Shown here in pieces: positions 60,585 through 64,000 of a stretch of DNA of 64,000 nucleotides. The first letter of the stretch is position 1, and every line of letters begins with the position of its first letter. The notes under the pieces are model-generated. The model made no database searches, had not been told where the DNA came from, and was given only the letters and a program-made list of their open reading frames with translations. This stretch comes from [Clostridium] scindens (GTDB lineage: Bacteria; Bacillota; Clostridia; Lachnospirales; Lachnospiraceae). The stretch is taken from NCBI RefSeq assembly GCF_019597925.1, contig NZ_CP080442.1:2832001-2896000 (forward strand), read 5' to 3'. A program made the translations under genes and the position numbers.

Positions 60585-61511
60585 CTAGTCAAACAACGGC
60601 GTTGAGAAATACCTCTCGGCAGTGTCTGCTAATATGGTCACAACCGTCTTTCCGGGCCCCAGCTTTTTCGCGAGGCGAAGGGCTGCTGCCACATTGGTTC
60701 CGCTGGAGATGCCGCACATAAGGCCTTCCTTTGCCGCCAGCTCCTTTGCCGTCTTCACTGCCTCCTCATCTGTGACAATCACGATATCATCATAGATCTT
60801 CTGGTTCAGTATGGCTGGTATAACTCCATCGCCGATTCCCATCTGCAGATGGGATCCCACCTCTTTGCCGGACAATATCGCGGCATTCTCAGGCTCGATG
60901 GCCCAGATCTCCATATCCGGATTTGCTGCCTTAAGGGCTTCGCCGATACCGGTGATGGTTCCGCCTGTTCCAATGCCGGAGCAGAAGCCATGGATCGGCT
61001 TTCCTGCCTGCTCCAGGATTTCCTTTGCCGTCTGTTCCCTGTGTGCTGCGCTGTTCGCTTCATTTTCAAACTGCTGTGGCACATATACGTTTGGATCTTC
61101 CTTTGCCATAGAAAGCGCCGTCTCCATGCACTTTGCAATGCAGTCGCCTATATTCCCCGCATCATGGATCAGGATGACCTGCGCGCCGTAATTCTTCACC
61201 AGCTTTCTTCTCTCCTCGCTGACAGAATCCGGCATAATGATCACCGTCTTATATCCCTTTACCGCGCCGATAAGAGCCAGGCCGATCCCCTGGTTTCCAC
61301 TGGTCGGCTCTACGATAATCGTGTCCTTATGAATAAGCCCTTTCTTCTCGGCTGCTTCAATCATATTCATAGCTGTGCGCGTCTTGATGGATCCGCCTAC
61401 ATTCACCGCTTCGAACTTTACCAGAACTTCTGCCTCATCCGGCCCCGTCATCCTGTTCAGGCGGATGAGGGGAGTATTTCCCACTGCTTCTAATACATCA
61501 TTGTATATCAT
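60585..61511 (-). CDS. cysK: Cysteine synthase (O-acetylserine sulfhydrylase)
   Basis: PLP enzyme that makes cysteine from O-acetylserine and sulfide. The 308 residues show GNTPLIRLNRM, PLP lysine in NVGGSIKTRTA, substrate loop EPTSGNQGIGLAL, phosphate loop GIGTGGTITGIGEAL and C-terminal GISSGTNVAAAL. The PLP motif NVGGSIKTR differs from the common NPxxSxKDR, so a relative acting on O-phosphoserine or homocysteine is possible. Own promoter with AAGGAAGG ribosome site. Confidence 0.92.
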   Translation of the reverse strand: MIYNDVLEAVGNTPLIRLNRMTGPDEAEVLVKFEAVNVGGSIKTRTAMNMIEAAEKKGLIHKDTIIVEPTSGNQGIGLALIGAVKGYKTVIIMPDSVSEERRKLVKNYGAQVILIHDAGNIGDCIAKCMETALSMAKEDPNVYVPQQFENEANSAAHREQTAKEILEQAGKPIHGFCSGIGTGGTITGIGEALKAANPDMEIWAIEPENAAILSGKEVGSHLQMGIGDGVIPAILNQKIYDDIVIVTDEEAVKTAKELAAKEGLMCGISSGTNVAAALRLAKKLGPGKTVVTILADTAERYFSTPLFD

Positions 61512-61547
61512 TGTTCATGACCTTCCTTATGTTATTCTTATAATTAG

Positions 61548-61576
61548 ACTATAGAACAAATTGGAAAATGTTTCAA
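61548..61576 (-). promoter_or_regulatory. Promoter of cysK
   Basis: TTGAAA (61571-61576), 17-bp spacer, TATAGT (61548-61553) on the minus strand, squeezed into the gap before the psd stop. Confidence 0.7.
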
Positions 61577-61579
61577 GTA

Positions 61580-62467
61580 TTATACAGATTCCCCAATTCG
61601 TTCCCCCATCTTTACGATCGTCTCATATCCCCTGGCCGTATTCAAAACCAGCTGCTCATTTGGATGCACCGCGTTTTCCTGAAACAGCAGTATCACCGTG
61701 GAGCCCCCGAATTCGAACCGTCCTTTCTCCTGGCCCCGCTTTACTTCACAGGCCTGATGATAGTTGGTGATGCGCCCTACCATCAGGGCGCCTACTTCCA
61801 TCATAAGCACTGTCTTGAAATGCCGGCTTTTTAAAAGAGAATACTCCCTGGTATTCTCTTTGTAGATAGGAACCATATCATTGGCCACTGGATTAACAGT
61901 ATGAAAGACCCCGGGGATACGAATGTTACGGGATTTTCTTCCTTCGTCAATATAGCAGTATCTGTGATAGTCGTCCACCGTAAGCCGGAACACGAAGGCC
62001 CATCCGCCATCATACCGTTCTGCAAGCCTCCTGGAACGGAGCAGGCTCTCAATCGTATAGGGCGTATCCTTAATCACAAATGCGCCTTCTCCTGACCTTC
62101 CGCTTTTGATAGGATAAACGCTTAACTTCCCGTCACAAGGGCTGGTCAGCGTCTCTTCATCTCCCTGAGGCATACGATACTGCGGCTTTAGCTTTCTGGT
62201 AAAGAAATCATTATAGGACGAGAATTCCTGCCTCAGGCAGCAGGAAAGATCAATCCCGTTTTTTCTCACAAATGGCCCGATCAGACATCGGGACCAGGAT
62301 TGCTCCAGAAGCCAGCCCCCTAATCGGGATATCTCCGGACGTATCATGGCTTTCAGGAGAATTCTTCCCAGCCGGCTGGTATACAGATGCCGAAGCAGTC
62401 TGTCCTGGCCGGATTCTTCTATCGTCTCTTTTCCGTCTCTGTCAATATATTTCATCATTTCCTTCAC
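61580..62467 (-). CDS. psd: Phosphatidylserine decarboxylase proenzyme
   Basis: Makes phosphatidylethanolamine from phosphatidylserine at the membrane. 295 residues of the long (type II-like) form. The self-cleavage motif is GGST in FEFGGSTVILLF near the C-terminus (the usual LGST with Gly for Leu); the serine becomes the pyruvoyl group. Other conserved parts: FFTRKLKPQYR, SPCDGKL and LTVDDYHRYCYID. It follows pssA by 22 bases. Confidence 0.95.
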   Translation of the reverse strand: MKEMMKYIDRDGKETIEESGQDRLLRHLYTSRLGRILLKAMIRPEISRLGGWLLEQSWSRCLIGPFVRKNGIDLSCCLRQEFSSYNDFFTRKLKPQYRMPQGDEETLTSPCDGKLSVYPIKSGRSGEGAFVIKDTPYTIESLLRSRRLAERYDGGWAFVFRLTVDDYHRYCYIDEGRKSRNIRIPGVFHTVNPVANDMVPIYKENTREYSLLKSRHFKTVLMMEVGALMVGRITNYHQACEVKRGQEKGRFEFGGSTVILLFQENAVHPNEQLVLNTARGYETIVKMGERIGESV

Positions 62468-62489
62468 GCTCCATACCTGTAATGCAAGC

Positions 62490-63164
62490 CTAGTGCACCC
62501 ATCTTGTGAACCAGGGCCATCCTGCGTGAAAACTGATCCGGTAATTGGTAAAAATCAGCATGATCAGCACGGCAACGCCAACCACTGCTACCAAGACTGC
62601 CAAGGTGGCATTATTGGGCTTCTTCAGCTTGAAATCTACTACAAACAGGATGCCTACGATAATCAGCGCCAAAAACAGGCAAAGCCGGAATATGTAATCT
62701 GGCACGAAGAACTGTACCATAAATACCAGCGGAAGCACGATCGCCATGGATGTAATCGGCAGCCCGCGGTAGTATTTCTCCCCAGTCTCCGTCACCAGCG
62801 CATTCTTGGCTTCCATCACGTTAAAATATGCCAGCCTTACTACGGAATTAACGCAGTACAGGATGATCGCCGCAATTCCAATCGGTCCGCGCACTCCCAG
62901 CAGATAGCAGATCAGCGCCGGGAACGCGCCGAAGCAGACTACATCGCACAGCGAGTCGATCTGAATTCCAAAGGCCTTCTCATCCTCGGTCCTGTCTTTC
63001 TTAGTACGTGCGATCTTCCCGTCAAACATGTCGCACAGTCCCGAGATCGCAAGGCACAGGATTGCCGTCTTGAACCTGCCGTGAATTGCCTGCGTCATTC
63101 CGAATACGGAAGAGGCAAGGCTTATATACGTTAATACTACCGTGTAATTATAATATCCTATCAT
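62490..63164 (-). CDS. pssA: CDP-alcohol phosphatidyltransferase, probable phosphatidylserine synthase
   Basis: Integral membrane enzyme joining CDP-diacylglycerol to serine. In 224 residues with about seven helices, the family motif is CDMFDGKIARTKKD followed by FGIQIDSLCDVV, matching DGxxAR...G...D...D. Identification as serine synthase rests on the psd gene immediately downstream. Upstream lies a flippase-like protein on the same strand. Confidence 0.9.
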   Translation of the reverse strand: MIGYYNYTVVLTYISLASSVFGMTQAIHGRFKTAILCLAISGLCDMFDGKIARTKKDRTEDEKAFGIQIDSLCDVVCFGAFPALICYLLGVRGPIGIAAIILYCVNSVVRLAYFNVMEAKNALVTETGEKYYRGLPITSMAIVLPLVFMVQFFVPDYIFRLCLFLALIIVGILFVVDFKLKKPNNATLAVLVAVVGVAVLIMLIFTNYRISFHAGWPWFTRWVH

Positions 63165-63195
63165 TCTTCTTCTCTCTTTTCTTCATTCTTTTCTC

Positions 63196-64000
63196 TTATT
63201 CCACAGCCGGATCCCGGCCAATCCTTAAATGGGCGAATAATGTCAGGCCTGCGCAGAGCAGCAGCTGAATATAGTATGCGATTCCTCTGCTGAGTACCAT
63301 TCCCGGCAGCAGCAGCCCCGCTGTAAATACTCCCTTGAAAATAATCAGGAACAGGTTCTCGCTGATTCCCATCCCTCCCGGAAGCGGGAGCATATCTACC
63401 GATACGGATACTACTGCCTGCAGCATTACCACGTCGTACATATGGGCGCCATGGAGGCCGAAAGCCTTATATACGAACCAAGTAACAAAAAACAGGGCAA
63501 ACCGCTGTAGAAATGTAATCGCCAGTACATTTATAATAACCTTTCCATGCGTTCTAAGATACACCGCCGTTGCATTATACTGATCCATGGATGCGGACAG
63601 CCTGCGCGTCCGTTCCGGCTTGTGCTTTAGAATTCTTAATCGCTCCAGCAGTTTCAGGCATTTCATCATGATCCATTTTGCCAGGGCCGGATGAAACGCC
63701 AGAACGGACATGGCAATGCAGCATCCTACGTTCAGGGCTACCCCAAGATAGAATACCGGAAGAATCCCCTCCAAGTAACGGTGAACAAATCCTCTCTGAA
63801 AGAACGCCACAAAAAGACCGATCACTACCAGTACTGACTTATATGTTATTGTAACAATCATCAGAACCAATGTCGATACTGGAATGGGAATTTTATTCTT
63901 TCGCATATAATAGATCTGCATTGGCTGGCCGCCGCTTGCCGATGGCGTGATGGCGCTGAAGAAGAACCCCACGCAGGAGTATAAAAAACAGGTCCATTTC
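63196..64000 (-). CDS. Lysylphosphatidylglycerol synthase/flippase-like (UPF0104) membrane protein, N-terminus outside window
   Basis: At least 267 residues of a protein of the MprF-N-terminal/AglD-like family; the frame is open to the right edge, reading KWTCFLYSCVGFFFSAITPS before any start. About seven helices remain. Typical motifs: FFSAITPSASGGQPMQIYYM and LPLPGGMGISENLFL. Relatives are lipid flippases or stand-alone membrane proteins without the synthase domain, which is absent here. It heads the visible part of the pssA-psd run. Confidence 0.88.
   Translation of the reverse strand, partial: KWTCFLYSCVGFFFSAITPSASGGQPMQIYYMRKNKIPIPVSTLVLMIVTITYKSVLVVIGLFVAFFQRGFVHRYLEGILPVFYLGVALNVGCCIAMSVLAFHPALAKWIMMKCLKLLERLRILKHKPERTRRLSASMDQYNATAVYLRTHGKVIINVLAITFLQRFALFFVTWFVYKAFGLHGAHMYDVVMLQAVVSVSVDMLPLPGGMGISENLFLIIFKGVFTAGLLLPGMVLSRGIAYYIQLLLCAGLTLFAHLRIGRDPAVE

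Noticed and set aside
1..64000. CRISPR arrays, insertion sequences, prophage, tRNA or rRNA genes
   Set aside because: No regularly spaced repeats, transposase or integrase frames, terminal inverted repeats around genes, or cloverleaf-like sequences were seen on either strand.

Overview
The window looks like a stretch of chromosome from an anaerobic, spore-forming Firmicute of the Lachnospiraceae type (Clostridium cluster XIVa, e.g. a Clostridium scindens/Dorea-like organism). This is inferred from an oxygen-independent cobalamin pathway (CbiD/CbiG), a SpoIID homologue, a T-box in front of pheST, ATP-type PEP carboxykinase, AmmeMemoRadiSam genes, DUF6465 and DUF5058 proteins, a VKTGD-type sorting signal and moderate GC. 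No species assignment can be proven from sequence alone. I see no rRNA, tRNA, CRISPR array, insertion sequence or prophage. Most genes lie on the minus strand in tightly packed operons.

Layout. 1-7284 (minus): a continuous run starting with an unknown helical protein, a B12-binding protein and a degenerate-GGDEF/EAL protein, followed by a Cu/Zn-type SOD and cbiD-cbiL-cbiF-cbiG-cbiH. 7446-13692: a TipA-like MerR regulator with its own 19-bp-spacer promoter, a divergent two-component system, and a convergent FtsX-type ABC exporter with tandem repeats in its promoter. 13838-17469: an AraC/GyrI-like regulator, a DrrAB-type exporter (permease frameshifted in a 7-base homopolymer) and two VOC proteins. 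17583-21997: a second two-component system behind an M13-peptidase lipoprotein whose promoter carries perfect 11-bp tandem repeats. 22210-28715: queA, an RDD protein, sppA and pheST under a T-box. 28724-33282: YihY, SpoIID, a 6S-like RNA and pckA.

33407-40951: a leuC-leuD-NhaC-thrC run immediately downstream of a sortase-anchored surface protein, then a CmpB-type membrane protein. 41000-43351 (plus): feoAB with a Fur-like inverted repeat at the promoter. 43449-47531: a PHP hydrolase, small and TMEM198-like membrane proteins, an AT-rich intergenic region with several inverted repeats, a histone-H1-like DUF6465 protein and a metal-permease-like protein. 47799-49244 (plus): an alanine/sodium symporter. 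49264-51424: the AmmeMemoRadiSam pair, with MEMO-like and AMMECR1 domains fused. 51529-54956: a cytidylate-kinase-like protein, an amidohydrolase and a DUF5058 membrane pair. 55256-59852: YjiH, an iron-type alcohol dehydrogenase and an aminotransferase, divergent from a MerR regulator. 59942-64000: TetR, cysK, and phosphatidylserine decarboxylase/synthase with a flippase-like protein.

Working together: the left end appears to couple cobalamin synthesis with a B12/c-di-GMP sensory module. Two exporter operons and two two-component systems form an envelope-stress and drug-defence zone. The right half is mainly amino-acid metabolism, transport and phosphatidylethanolamine synthesis.
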